DNA from: Polyodon spathula
Lineage: Eukaryota > Chordata > Actinopteri > Acipenseriformes > Polyodontidae
Reading direction: 5' to 3'
Length of the DNA stretch: 64,000 nucleotides
NCBI RefSeq assembly: GCF_017654505.1
Contig: NC_054545.1
Span: 12,054,047-12,118,046 of the forward strand
Each line of letters begins with the position of its first letter. Position 1 is the first letter of the stretch. The notes beneath the pieces are model-generated. The model ran no database searches. It was not told the DNA's origin and was given only the letters and a program-made list of their open reading frames with translations. Made by a program: the position numbers and the translations under genes. Shown here piece by piece: positions 21,746 to 34,234 of this stretch.

Positions 21746-22270
21746 CAAGGATACAAGGAGTCAGTTTCTAAGTGTGGGGTTTGTAACTTGTTATAGTTTC
21801 AGAACGTCACCTACATTTACATTTTAGCTTCTAACTTTTTTTTTTTTTTTTTTAATTTTTATTTATCTTGGTTATTTAGCTGGTGATCTCCAGTTACAAG
21901 AATCAAGGCTGCATTGAAGTGATAGGGGAGATGATAACATCACCATACAGCTCCATTAAGGCACCTATATGGAGTTTATCAACCAAGATCAAATGCACAC
22001 TCTTGTCATTTCTATAGAGGGGACTTATAATCACATATTAAGCGCACAGTTTTCGTCTCTACTGTGTAGTGTGACAAACACCATCGGTGTATAAGGGTCC
22101 CCATGTTTTGATTGGGGACCCTAAAAGTAAATAGGTTATTCAATCTCAAGGGATATACTTACAGAGAATCCTTATTTACAAACAAGTTCCTGTGTCAAGT
22201 GTATGCTACTGTAGGATATCTAAGTCAGGTTATATAATCAGGTGCCAATTTATGCTGTTTAAATAAGACC

Positions 22271-22271
<1 letters not shown>

Positions 22272-22301
<30 letters not shown>

Positions 22302-22302
22302 A
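22272..22302. repeat. (AAAT)n microsatellite
   Basis: About seven uninterrupted tetranucleotide units. Confidence 0.85.
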
Positions 22303-23778
22303 AGGGACCAGATCCAAGTTTAAAGATTAGTGGGCAGATGTCTCATTTGATAACTTCAGCAGTGAAAGTCCTTGTGCCAAAAGGTTTTTAAAATCATTAG
22401 CCATTCCTGGAAAATAGTATGCAGACAATTGCTTGCAATAAAGGAATATTATCTTACATAACGGTTTAAAAAGAAAAGACATACATATTAGTCAAACGAT
22501 TAAGAACAGCTTAATGATTTTTGGCAAATCAGTGCTGGTCTTTGAAAATAAGAGATGGTTGGCAATTGTTTTATCAATAAGAAGCAGCATGATTATGTTG
22601 ATCATATTTAGTTAAGCCAAGTCAGTTGCAAATAACGCTGGCCTTATGGCCTGTTAAAAATCCAGGATCAAGGCCTTCCAATTTTTCAGAAGCCAAATTT
22701 ACTTTTACATCAGGCTACAATTTAAGCAAATAAGAACAAAATTAATCTGACTCCCACATAATGCCAGTCCTTGTTCATATAAGGATTTTACCAGGGGGTT
22801 AGCATCAATTTGGAACACACCAGAAAATGGGATTAGGGGTGAATAAACAATCAAAGTTTCTCCATATTTCTAATAGTATTATTCATTGACACTAACCAGG
22901 AACACATTTTGCTCATGCAAACAAAACATGCTATGGTATAGGTTTTTTGAAAATGTGTTTTAAGATTAATTTTGGTGCTGGCTCCATACCACTTCTCTCT
23001 ATGAAGTAAGCATTGGAATGTGAGATAACTGCAGAAAATACTCCTTGTCTTAGATGTTGGTGAAGATTTCCTGAGCTACAATCTAATCATGAAGAAGCAG
23101 ATGCATGGATAATCCTTGCTTTGTATAATGCAGAACAGCTAGGGGAGAATGACTGGTTGTATTTGCAAATGATTGGTCTTGGTTGTCCTTTTGTGTACTT
23201 AAAAATGTATTTATGGCAAGAGGAATACATGGCATGCTACCAAGAAGCCCTTAGTAATTATTATGTGGTTGCCAACATTCGAGCATCTACTGTAGCAAGG
23301 TTTAAAATTCTTGATTTTGGTGATCTCAAAAGTTTTCCACTGGTAGAAAATGCTTTACGCTAGCATCCCGCACCAGGGAGAAATGGCAGCACGACGGCAG
23401 ATACACACATACATTACCATTCCCTAAATACATTCACATATGTTGCTAAGATACACAAAATTGCCTTTTTCATTGGTCTAGCATCAATGGTTATTTTGAA
23501 TTATTCATGCTTTTTATACATTTTAGATCAACTGTACTCCTGTAATATCTGTTCCAAAGTATAACAAATTATCTACTGTTTCACAATATCTGCATTGCAG
23601 TCATTTCATTTTGTATTACTTTTTTGGCAATGTAATAGGCGATGATGGTATGTTAAATGCATTGCATGCTTTTATTAAAAATGAAGATCTATTTAGATTA
23701 GTGTTAACCACACTTCATTTAAAAGGTAAGCTATTACTGTAAATACTGGAATATTGAGTTGCTAAAGTCTATGTTGAT

Positions 23779-23944
23779 GAGTTCAGGAGCTGCTCTTCAG
23801 TTTTAGTTGCCTGGTTTACACTATGTAATCAGCTAAATGTATTTCTACACCTTCAGCCAAACAAAAATATACTTTATCCAAAGTAGATGATAGCTAGATG
23901 GTGCTGGCTCTTACTTTATAAAGGCAATTTGGCTGATCAAGCCT
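23779..23944 (-). repeat. dispersed repeat, copy 2
   Basis: It is the reverse-complement counterpart of 11101-11309. The matching end is GAGTTCAGGAGCTGCTCTTC at 23779-23798, and the match continues through the TTTTAGTTGCCTG segment. The other end reads AATTTGGCTGATCAAGCC (23927-23944). Confidence 0.7.
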
Positions 23945-25054
23945 GTTACGTATATCTATGGCAAGAAACTAGAGCAACTCTGGAACACACTATGAGTAGT
24001 AGTAAGAGCCACTCCATCTTTTTGCAATCATAAATGGGGCAGTAAAAGAATAATAATATTTTGAAGTTGCGTAATGTTTGACACTAAAAAATAAGTAAAA
24101 CTTTTTTTTTGAAGCTTTGAATTCAAATCTGTAATACTGATCATGCCATTGCTTTACAAAAACACCCCGGCCTTTCCCCTCAATCTGTAACCCACAGAAT
24201 CTTACGTTATAACTGTCACAACTGCTAAAATACTGAATTATTCAGTTATTTATGGAGTCTCATAACATGTTTTTAGCAGATGATTGGTTACCATGGGCTA
24301 ACATGGGCTAGCAGAGCTAACATCAATTACATCATGTAGTTCAGGACACTAAAGGGCATTTATGGTTAAGTGCCTTTTTTAATCCACATGCACATTTCCA
24401 AAATCCTGATGGCAGAAAACAGAATGCATTTATCTATTCATTTTTGTGGACTTCAGTGACCTCAGCCTCCTGAATCCAATGTATACTCTCCTCTACAGAC
24501 AGCACCCTGGAAGAGGCATTGGCTTAAAAAAAAAGCTAGCACTGCTTTTGTTATTTCATTTTCATAATTGACCAGGAGGTTTTAAAACAGGATAGAAATG
24601 TCCATCAACTAATCCTCTTCTTTTTTTATGATGGAAGCTGCGGTGTCCATATATGCAGGGAGTTAAGCCTCATGATCATATCAAATATTTTAGCAATTGA
24701 TAGTCTTGGTTATCAAAGCAGACATAGAAAAGACACAAAAGCGAAGATTCAACCATCTTAATGCCTTTGCTAAATAAAGGTTAAGCACATACTGTTCTGA
24801 TGTGTTTTCTTTGGAACAGATTTATTTCCACACACACTGTTCAGTTGTGCACCATACTAATTAGACTACAATATGTTCGTCCCTTTAGAATGGGGAGATG
24901 GGAGATGATTTTTCATGCCATCTTGCTAGAAAATGGCATCAAAGGAGGGAAGTCACGGATTTGATAACTGGATACTCAAATAATATTTCTAGCTGCAGCC
25001 TGAACAAACTGGAAAAAAAAATCTCTCTGTAAAATGTAAACCGTGTCTGAGAAG

Positions 25055-25175
25055 TAAAAATTTGTAACTGTGACTGCAACATTTTATTTCAAAGTAATAA
25101 GTTACTGTAACTAGTTGTTTTTTTTTTTTTTTTTGCAATTTAGTTTTTTGTAACTAACAGATTACAGGTGCATTT
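25055..25175. repeat. dispersed repeat remnant (GTAACTGTAACTAGTTAC type)
   Basis: GTAACTGTGACTGCAAC, AAGTAATAAGTTACTGTAACTAG and TTGTAACTAACAGATTACAG repeat one theme. They resemble a well-spread fish element made of GTAACTGTAAC motifs. Family assignment is from memory only. Confidence 0.35.
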
Positions 25176-25322
25176 TAAGCAAAAAGTATTCTATAAATAA
25201 AATAAACATTATGTTAAAGGCCATTTTGCATTGGATGAATACCTAAGTGGTAAAATAGACTAATACACATTGATTAAAATAACTTTTCAATTACAAACTA
25301 ATGTTGCAGTGCATGTGCCTTT

Positions 25323-25410
25323 GAGGACGATAACTCCTCCTACTTTAGCCTCTGAGGACAGTAACTCCTTCTACTTTAGCCACTGAGGACAGTAACTCCT
25401 CCCTCTCCGG
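25323..25410 (-). repeat. 31-bp tandem repeat, about 2.7 copies
   Basis: GAGGAC recurs at 25323, 25354 and 25385, exactly 31 bp apart, each followed by a near copy of TAACTCCTCCTACTTTAGCC. It sits at the far end of the LTR-element leader described at 25323-25563. Confidence 0.85.
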
Positions 25411-25563
25411 CTTTTCACCCATGTCTCCATCGTCTCCCTCAGCAGCGCCTCCTGTGGCTGCTGATCATCACCTGGTTCTGCCTGTACATCCTGGCAGCCA
25501 AATGCTCTGAGCCTATCCTGCCTTGACAGAGCAGGAGCAGTGACGCCCACCTCTGACACCATT
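25323..25563 (-). mobile_element. truncated internal leader of the same LTR element
   Basis: Directly after the LTR and the primer-binding-like TGGTGTCAGAGGTGGG (on minus), an open frame of 63 codons runs from 25562 to 25371 (MVSEVGVTAPALSRQDRL...), followed by the 31-bp tandem repeats. It could be the start of a gag-type frame, but I recognise no domain. No protease, polymerase or integrase motif is present, so the element is a short 5' stub. Confidence 0.4.
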
Positions 25564-26155
25564 TGTAATGGGGATGTTACCTGCGTGGGTCATCACTTAA
25601 TTATAACGAGTCAGACACAGAAATTGGGAGTTTACACTCCACACAGGTGCTGCCACTAGAATACCTGCAATGGTAGCCCTCATGTCAGATTTAACAAAGA
25701 AAACAAAACAAAGCTAAAAATAAAGTTTTGCCACACAAGACCAGCGCTAGCCTCATTAAAAGAGACTTTCTGCTCCAGGAACCTACTACAGTACAAAACC
25801 CTATCTATACTGGTTGGGATGAACATCCCTTAAAATAATCTACTGCTGTTGCTCCCGAAGTCCCGGCCTTCCAGTAACTCCGGGTCATTCCGACAGCCCT
25901 GGCTGGGCAGCGCTTTCACAGGCCTCGTCTTGCAGTTGAAGGGATCCATAGCCCTCCTCGGTGTAAACAAAGTGCCCGTCTGTGTAACAATGGCCATGCA
26001 GTTGACTTGATCAGTGGCGCAGATGTTTTTTGAGCTTCGTGCAGGCCCCCCAGGGAAGCATCCCGGTCAGCTCGGCGCCAGGCGAACCTACCTGCTCAAT
26101 TGCTCAAGTCATCATTATTCAGGACGAGCCGCGCAGGTATCATCCCCCTGTTACA
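25564..26155 (-). mobile_element. LTR of a Gypsy-like retroelement
   Basis: On the minus strand the 592-bp block starts TGTAACAGGGGGATGATACC and ends GGTAACATCCCCATTACA, so it has TG...CA ends and inverted termini of roughly 30 bp. Two bases past its end comes TGGTGTCAGAGGTGGG, which looks like a primer-binding site. Flanks show no target duplication, as expected if this is a 5' LTR still joined to internal sequence rather than a solo LTR. A non-autonomous DNA transposon with long inverted ends is the alternative. Confidence 0.6.
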
Positions 26156-26419
26156 TAATTACATACATTTTGCTCTGCTTTTTAGAAAGTGTAATGTAGA
26201 AGAAAAATAATTCATTGAGATAAATAAATAAATAAACCACTGTTGTTCTGCAGGGCACTACAGTCAGTATTTCTGCATTTCACCTCCTCTTTCAATTTTG
26301 CATTTTTAAGATCATAAATGCTAATGATCCATTGACAGATTTCATTAGTGTTTCCTTGAAGCTGTGTGGGTTTTTATTATCTCCCTGACATTTACAGGCA
26401 AATCTCATTACTGTTTAGT

Positions 26420-26451
<32 letters not shown>

Positions 26452-28626
26452 TAATTCAAGAACATACTTCAAGCTTAGAGGCAAAGCAGGCTTTATATTC
26501 AACTGGGTTTCTTCATTGGAACACCATGAAACCTGTTAATTATTATTAACAAATTGAACAATAGCAAAAGTGTCAGGTATTATATGCTTGACAGCTGCTT
26601 CATTTGCTGTGATTTTCCTATCTGGTCAGCTGCTGGTCAGAAACAATGTTATCAGGTTTTGTAGGCCCAAAAATAAATAATTTACTCTAAAAGGTGAGTG
26701 ATTTATTACAGTATTTTGTCTCCCAAAAAATACATCTACATGCGCCTCCAGACACTGCTTATTTTGGATTAATTTGCCCCTGTGCATGGTTCAGTTTATG
26801 TAATTAGTGCAATACAGATACATTGTTCCCTGTTATTTCCAGCTATCTGTACTGTTATTGGATTTGAGCAGCTCTCAGCATGCCTCAACATGTGAAAACT
26901 CCAATACTGTTGGGCACTACCAGGACAAAAACTAAATCAATAAAAGCCTAGATATTTAAAAAAAAAAAAAAAAAAAAAAATCCCAAATTGTATTCAATCA
27001 ACAGTGAAATGGAAGGTAATTTTGTAAGTAAAATAGATATATTTTTGAAGTGAAGGTTCTACAGTGACGCTTCAAAATAAATTTTTGAAAACAAATTCTC
27101 TACTGTGCTATGTGTTGATTTTTGAAGAACTTTTGACTTCATTGTGGACTGCAGTTCCTTTCATGATGAAAATATTGCTCTGAGCAGTTGCTTCATGGGT
27201 TCAGTTGGAAACATGTGACTGTAGCCCTGCTGGGTTTAAAATGACTCTTCATATTTACCAGTCTTAGAAGAATGTTGAAAGGTCAGGTTTTAGGTCTCTG
27301 TACAATGCAGCTTTATTATTTAGGAATGTCAATTGAAACGCAAGCAAGACCATAAGTCACCTGACTCTAAAGCTGCCAGACACCACCAGCAATAGCTTTC
27401 GTCTACTAATCATTGCAGTCAAACATAGTTGGATTTCTAACCCTTTTCTTCATTTGTAGTGTTTCGCTGCTTTCACTGTTACAAAGATATGACTAAGAAG
27501 CACACAAACCTGAGACTTTTCTCAGATTTCTTATCAAGAACCAAAAAACAAAACAAGAATTCATTAGTGTAGTAGTTTCACATTTCATTTGTGACTGTCC
27601 CCCCCTTACCTCGATGATGTTTGAAATCATTCTGCTTCTCAAACTTCATTAAAGCAATGGGAACTGTGTTTCATGTCTCCCAAAATAATGGTGCCCTTAT
27701 TAGCTGTCTCCAAAATGTGAGATATACAATTCAAAGCAAGCATTATATGGTAATGTAATGTTTATAAAAACAGCTGAGTTCGAGAATGACTTTCCTTATA
27801 TTAAGCTTGGCAACAGAGCGATACAATTCACCCATTCATTTTGTCGTTTGATTCGAATGAATGCCAATAAAGATTTCAAACATATACTGTATTTGTAAGA
27901 TATTTTCATTAACCTAGGTTTTAAATAAAGTAGCTAATCCTGGTAAATGAGTTAGTGATGAAAGCTTCCCAAAAAGCATACACTACAAAGCAGGGAGATC
28001 AGCTATACTGTTTTTTTAATTATTCTTATTTCACTATATATTTATATCTGTTACAAGCTCAGGGAGCAGCCATTCTGACCTTCTGTGGGCTGGATATATA
28101 CAGCTGGCCGCTACACAAACTGATATCTTAAAGAGATTGTTCCGTGACAGGTGTTAGCTTTACAATCATCCAATCTACATTTGAGTTATATTTCTATAAT
28201 TATTCTCCTCAAGGTCATCTTTAAGGACACATGCTGTCATACATTTCTTTTCAGTAGAACCAGGCCCTCACTGATATTTCTTGGTATTCAGTGTATGTAG
28301 TAGAGTTTAACCCTTCAGTGACCTCAGCAGAAATCAGATCTTCTTTTCTGTTTCTTTACATCCGCTAAAGGTAGTCCCAGCTGTTTGTTTCACAGGTGCG
28401 GCTCAAGTGTAGTTATTTAAAGTTTATGAAATATGTTTCATTTGCTTTAGATTTGAGACATGTATTAGATTAAAATGTGAAGTTAACACGATTCTCAAGC
28501 ATCAAAGCAGTGAAAGAGAAACAGATGAACAGTAAGGTTTGCCAAGAGGTTTGTCTAAATATAATTAAATTTAAGTGCTCCTGTACATCTATGACTTACA
28601 GTTGATACAGAACCCTGCAGAGAGAG
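26156..28626. other. intergenic, no gene seen
   Basis: AT-rich unique sequence with a (GTTTT)n run (26420-26452) and a poly(A) of about 22 (26959-26980). Open frames here are short and look random. Confidence 0.4.
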
Positions 28627-28690
28627 ACACTAAAACTAGTCTTCACACTACTCCTAAGAATCAGAGTAGTGTGAAGACTAGTTTTAGTGT
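28627..28690. repeat. perfect 27-bp inverted repeat with 10-nt loop
   Basis: The left arm (28627-28653, beginning ACACTAAAACTAGTCTTC) and the right arm (28664-28690) are exact reverse complements around the loop CTAAGAATCA. The next pair outward (G and G) does not match, so the stem is exactly 27 bp. Either strand would fold into a 64-nt hairpin. No flanking duplication marks it as a mobile element. Confidence 0.9.
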
Positions 28691-30404
28691 GACTGTCCCT
28701 GGTCTTTGATTGGTAAACAGTTTTTTTTTTGGTAGTGTGTTGATTGAAGAGCTCTTGTGCTTGGTTTTTTCTTGCTGAAATTCTCTCTCCAATATAATCA
28801 GGTGTGCACAGACAGCTGATATTTTTAAGGCTATGCTGAAGTCTATCAATTTTGTTTTATAGTAAGAGTTATTATTAGCTGAATAAAATATATGGATACT
28901 TACAGGCTTTTTTTTTTTTTTTTTTTTTTTTTTTGGTCAAAATTCCAAATCATGTGATCTTTCAATGAAATGACACAGAACAGTTTGTATACTATAGTCA
29001 TAAAGATTATATTTAAAACATAATCATGGCAGCAGATGAGTTGCAAATCCAGGTGACTGATTCAGTTCAAGTAAAACTGAAAGTGGAAGCAGCATTTAAA
29101 TGACTTTTATTATTAAAAAACAGGAACTTAGTAGTCATATACTACTAGCTGTAACTAGAGGATCCCTCTAGTGTACTTGGATAGAGTAATCTCCCTCACT
29201 GATATAAAATCCTCGACTCACATCCACACAGAAAAATACTTTCTCCTCGAACACTTGATGTAGTTATCATTTTAAAAGGGTTGGAGGCAACATATTAATA
29301 CCATGAATCTTACCTGTCATGCTAACATGTATTTTCATTTTAAAATTGGATATCTGACACAAGACCAGGTGGTAGATTAAATCTAAAACTCTTTTGTGCT
29401 TTTTGAGAAGGCCCTCTAAATCATATAATTCCTGAAATGTAAGGTGCCGCAAAATGGGTGTAGAGAGCTAATTTAAAGTTTAACCTTTTGGGAGGAAACT
29501 GAAGTTATAATTTCCATAAATCAGACAAGGCTTTACTGAAATCATTTTTATTTTAATACCAAGCAAATGTGCAGCACTGTGAATTTGTGTCTTAAAACCA
29601 ACACGTATCCTGCTTTTGCTAAAGCTTTGCACAACGTTTAGATTTAATATCCCCCAAGGTTAAAGAACATTCTCTGTTTCCGTGCCTTCTTGTTTCACTT
29701 CTCAGTCTTAGTCAACAAGGAAGAACCTGGATGAACAGATGGCATTGAAGGGGAGTGACCAAGAGAGTGCAAGATGACTTAAAAGCAAGGCTCGTAACCT
29801 AGTGTAGCAACTGATATACATGTTTTCTATAAGCACACATTTGAGACCTATGAAGTGAATGGAAGTGAACGACAGGTAAGATTTAGGGAATCATTTTGTT
29901 CACTAGAACCAGTTTAAGTGCCCAGTACAACACATATTTGCCAAATAAATGGACATAGCATAAGAGCTAAAATGAATAATAGTTTTACAACATATCCACC
30001 GTATGAAATAGTGCGTATGTCAAACAGTCTGATATAAACAGTATACATTTCTGAACATCTTAATTGCTGGAATTACCTTAACAAACAAAGCTCCTTGACA
30101 GTAATTATATGTGTAGGGCATTGTCGTGTCGCCCCCCCCATTATTCATTAGAATACATTATGCTGCCTGCCTTGGCATTTGATAAGTAGACTATCCGAAT
30201 TCTTCCATTTCGAGTGCTTTCAATATCATCTGCTGTTTTCACTGAAGATGATCTTTTAATGATGGCAGCTAATTAGTGACTCAAGGGAATGCAGTGGGAC
30301 AGACCATTTGTAAATTGTTGCTCACTGGTTTTAGCCATGTTTTTAAATCAGTACATTTGCATTTCGTTCGTAAGTCATTAAGTGGCTTCAGATATCATTT
30401 TTAC
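28691..30404. other. intergenic, no gene seen
   Basis: It holds a T run of about 25 (28909-28934) and otherwise unique AT-rich DNA. No exon-like or repeat-family pattern stands out. Confidence 0.4.
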
Positions 30405-30606
30405 GTTTCCAAAAGCATTTGAATGGTATTTGCAATCCTTTTGAGTGATTCTGGGTCCTGTTTCTCTAATACTGAGTTATTGTTCTTTATGTCTGTATTT
30501 GCGTTGTGCTTGTCTGGGGAATCCTAACTGCCTACACTATCGGAGCAATAGAACCCAGAATCACTCAGAATGATTACAAACTTTGTTCAAAAGTTAAGGA
30601 CAGGTA
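30405..30606. mobile_element. foldback (MITE-like) element
   Basis: The left arm TTTTGAGTGATTCTGGGTCC (near 30437) pairs with GAACCCAGAATCACTCAGAA (near 30550) as an imperfect inverted repeat. Weaker pairing continues outward (TTTGCAATC against GATTACAAA, then TTTGAA against TTCAAA). Arms of about 50-60 bp surround a centre of some 85 bp. No terminal motif or target duplication could be defined. Confidence 0.5.
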
Positions 30607-31906
30607 AATGATCAAGTACAACAGAAAGGCTTTTTTAAATGCACGTTAGATAGTGCTGTATTATAAAACTAAAAAAGAGTTTAATTATCCTGGGGCTTCA
30701 GAGAACCAGCAACAGTAAATATATTATTTAGTGATGGTATTTTTAGGCATGTCTAGGACTATCGACCCTTTTAATATTACTGCTACCTCTATGCATGTCA
30801 AGTGGTAATCACGTACCAGTCACATGTAAATGCTGTGCTTACAGATTGCTAAGTGATAATTCCAGTCATTGCAATGACTATCCTGGAACAAGCTTTCACA
30901 CTTTAAAACACATTAAGGCATAAAGTCTGATTAGAAGCTTAGGCAACCTTTTTCCATAATGATCGTTTAGAAATGGATGTTTGATTTAAGAGTGGAAACA
31001 AGTGTTGTTTTTCTGTGTTTAAGAAAAACCTACTGGGCACAATTTCTGCAGTGTTTCCTGCAGTCTTTCTAAAGTAATATGCACTATTCACAAGGCTTTT
31101 TATTTACAAATAAAATTTGACACACTGTAGTTGCTCTAGACTGTTAAATGAGTCAGTTTAATGAAAGCCACACTATTTTAGTGTAAAAGTCCTATGCATT
31201 GGTCATTATCTGATAGATTATTTTCCATGGCGATGCTTACAGTAACCTGGCCTTGCTTTCAACTCTGGGTATCTGCAGGAAATGGATGCTTTTGAGATAT
31301 TACAAACTTGTCAATGTTTTAGAAGGTTATATTTTTGAATGACTGGCTGCTTAAAATTTGCTTTGGAAGGCATCTACCACTAAAAGCTACAGGGTTTAAG
31401 TACAGTATTAGTAACTTGTGACAAAGCCTGCAGTGTGTACCACCAGCAGTCACACTGTTGCCTTGTGCTACAGAGAAATCAGGAGACCTTCCATCAGCTG
31501 ATAGCAAAAACTGGCACTAGCAGTATTAATTTCTTCCCCACAAGCAAACCACAAATTAAGAAACACAGTTAATTATTTTCTTAATTTCACAGCATTCATG
31601 TGTAACGTCGCCTGGCCTGTAAATTGCTGCAAGTGTAAAAATGGCAATGCAATAATGAGGTAAAAGTTTGTTGCTTTGTTTCACTATAGCAGAAATTTAC
31701 CTGTAAACTAAATCTAAAATGAAGTCGATATTGCCTTTGTTTCATACCAGAACTCCTGGCTGTGTACCCCAGGGTTTACAGTGCTGTTATGTTCAGGCAT
31801 TGCATAAAAAAATATGCAACATGATTAATTTAAATACCTTGCCTCCAATTAGCAATATTGTACCCATGGAAAACAAGAGGTTTGGCTAAATGTTCACCAA
31901 TTAAAA
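30607..31906. other. intergenic, no gene seen
   Basis: Unique AT-rich DNA without recognisable exons or repeats. Confidence 0.4.
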
Positions 31907-32100
31907 GCCTGTGGCCTTACCACCTTCTCATCTGGTTAGTTCTCAGAAGGCCAGGCCTGACCAGGACTCATGTGGGTGACCTTTAAGGAACACCAGGTGC
32001 TGCAAGCCTTCTTTCTAGGCCCCAAGCTCAACCAAGACCCTGTATTGGGATGTCCTCCTTTCAGAGCTACACTGAGGCCATCAGAAAGTAATTCAGTCCC
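31907..32100 (+). mobile_element. 5S rRNA-derived SINE (SINE3-like), degenerate
   Basis: The head follows 5S rRNA: TCATCTGGTTAGTTCTCAGAAG resembles the TCGTCTGATCTCGGAAGC region, and 31961-32010 (ACTCATGTGGGTGACC, then AACACCAGGTGCTGCAAGCC) resembles the internal control region and 3' end ending in ACCAGGTGCTGTAAGC. The following TGTATTGGGATGTCCTCCTTTC matches the body I associate with fish 5S-derived SINEs (TATTGGGAGCTGCTCTCCTTTC). It is old and diverged. A lone 5S pseudogene is the alternative, but the shared body favours a SINE. Confidence 0.6.
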
Positions 32101-32227
32101 CTGGCAAGAACTACAGTAGGCCCTATACTGCAGGCGTAGTCCTTTTTCCTTACATTGTCAAAGACACCACTACCACGTTCCAGCCATTTTGTTTAGCTGA
32201 GCTCTGCTGTCCATTGTACCACTTTAC

Positions 32228-32640
32228 TGGTTTACCACTCACGTCATTTGTTGCCCCTTTAAAAATGAACCCAAGACACAAAAACTGAGTTTGAGCACTG
32301 ATGCACTATTTTTAATAAACAAAATGAAACAAAACACCTAGCTCCCTAAAGTGCTGACACACATCAGGAACTTTTCCTAATACACAGGACAGCTAAGCTA
32401 TTTACCTGTTAAAACTAAACACAGTTAATTTTCTTCGTAGGATTAAGCACCTCTTCACTAGGGCGCCTTTACAGAGTAGCCCTGAAGAGGTTGGCTGCTT
32501 TCTTTAAATACCCTGCACCTGGCTCTAATTTACTATAATAGCCAGGTGCAGGTGATAATTAACAATAAAATAATAAACAAAAACAATTACCACACGTTTT
32601 TAGGCAGGGAGGATATAAACCCCCTCCCTGCTGTGTTACA
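32228..32640 (-). mobile_element. LTR-like repeat, family B copy 1
   Basis: On minus it starts TGTAACACAGCAGGGAGG and runs colinearly with 40750-41180 on plus. Shared parts include ATATCCTCCCTGCCTAAAAAC, AGAGCCAGGTGCAG, GGACAGCTAAGCT (complement) and GGGTTCATTTT-A-GGGGCAA. The far end (about 32228) is weakly defined and no target duplication was found. Confidence 0.65.
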
Positions 32641-33896
32641 AGTAATTTGGATGTATTGGCTCCAACAGGAATGAATGAGAGGAATTTTAAATACGGCTAG
32701 CCTTTCGGTGAACTGCAGAACAATAGATTGGATTGATATATGTTACACCATTAAATGATAGGGTATGAATACATTATTGCCTGACAGTGTGAAGAGAGGA
32801 CAGCCTCTGAATTATAATCACTTGAGTCTTATTTCCAGCTCAACAGAAAAAAATACACTTTACAGTATGTGTGAGCATAGATTTTCTTTTTACAAACAGT
32901 GGTCTGTTTTAAACCTTTTCTTAACACACAGCATGTACACTGGCTACTGTAAGTATTGCTCCCTTTCAGATACTCGTTCAATCATATAGCTGCACTGTTA
33001 CTACTTCATTAACTTTCAATGATATCACTTTTTTTAAATTGTTTTTATCAATGTCTTCCTATAAACACTTGTTGTTGAAACCCAGCACGTACTTCCACAA
33101 AATAAAGGAGGCCATACCTGACATACCCTTTTGTCCTTTCATTTCAAGACAAAGCATTAACTACTAAAGCCTGGTGCACTATTCTCCCATTGCTAGGTTA
33201 ATGGAGGAGCACTCCACCATAGTTAATAAAACCCTGTGCAATGTCAAGATGTCACTCTCCCTTCCCCTTGACTGATGCTACAGGTCCAGCAACCTATAGC
33301 ATTCAATTCCACACCAAACCCTGCGTCCCCTGCCGGCTGTGTATAACTCCTGGATGAAGAGACAGAGATCAGTGCAGTAAATGACCCATGAAATTAACCA
33401 TGCAGTTCTATAGGTGCTACCAGTCCTGCATAATCTATTTAGTAGGACCTCAATTGGATTTATCACAGTTTCTAGGCTTGAAAAGTATATTGTATTTAAG
33501 TAAATCAAATAAATGGTTAAATATAATACACACCTGGCTTGCAAAGGATCAAGGTGGGAAAGTGGGGTAGCGATTATGGTTGCTAGTGCTAATAAGAGGG
33601 GAAAAATAACTCCCTTAGGAGAAACAGCTAGTAATTTTGTGGACAAGGGGAAAAAGAAACAAGGTAGTCCTTCTTCTTCTTTATTAGAGCCATGCCCTGC
33701 AAGGGCAAGATTCAAGCACTGTGCAGAGTTTTCTATCAGAGATAACTGAATTATTGAGGGGCATGGTTTATTAACTCCCTACCTAGAATTCAGCCTTAGC
33801 CAACTAATTCATTTATGGTTTGTGCAAGAATACTTTACACCTGTAAAGTTATGGGGCACATGCCTTTCTGACAAATAGTAACAGTAATCCAGTGTA

Positions 33897-33941
<45 letters not shown>

Positions 33942-33942
33942 T
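33897..33942. repeat. (ATT)n microsatellite
   Basis: About fifteen ATT units without interruption. Confidence 0.9.
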
Positions 33943-34207
33943 ACAACAGCTTTATGATCTGTAGATCCTAATTATGCCCAGATTTCAAATTATTTTGAGG
34001 GAGAAAAAAAGTATGAAAACTGCAGAAAAAGCCTTTGCGCAATATACGCATTTAATCTGAATGTGAGAAATGAGAGAAATGCATTAAATGGTTTTGAACT
34101 AATTTTAACATCATATAATACACTCCACTATACATATAAAGGTTTAATTCCACCCTTAAAGATGACAGCCTGATTATGTAGCTTGGTGTATATTATTCCT
34201 TATATCA

Positions 34208-34234
34208 TCATCATTATTATTATTATTATTATTA
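34208..34234. repeat. (ATT)n microsatellite
   Basis: A short run of about nine ATT units, preceded by ATC units. Confidence 0.85.

Larger units (their letters stand above)
21746..25054. other. intergenic, mostly unique AT-rich DNA
   Basis: It contains a T-rich tract (21837-21853), an (AAAT)n run (22272-22302) and copy 2 of the dispersed repeat (23779-23944). An isolated 80-codon open frame at 23121-23363 (plus) has no recognisable motif. I see no gene here. Confidence 0.4.

Noticed and set aside
23121..23363. 80-codon open frame on plus
   Set aside because: No motif, no splice signals in agreement, and base composition like the surrounding intergenic DNA.
33278..33715. 145-codon open frame on the minus strand
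   Set aside because: It is the longest unexplained frame, but it has no recognisable domain, no exon-type splice context and an overlapping open frame on the other strand. Chance or a repeat relic is more likely than a gene.
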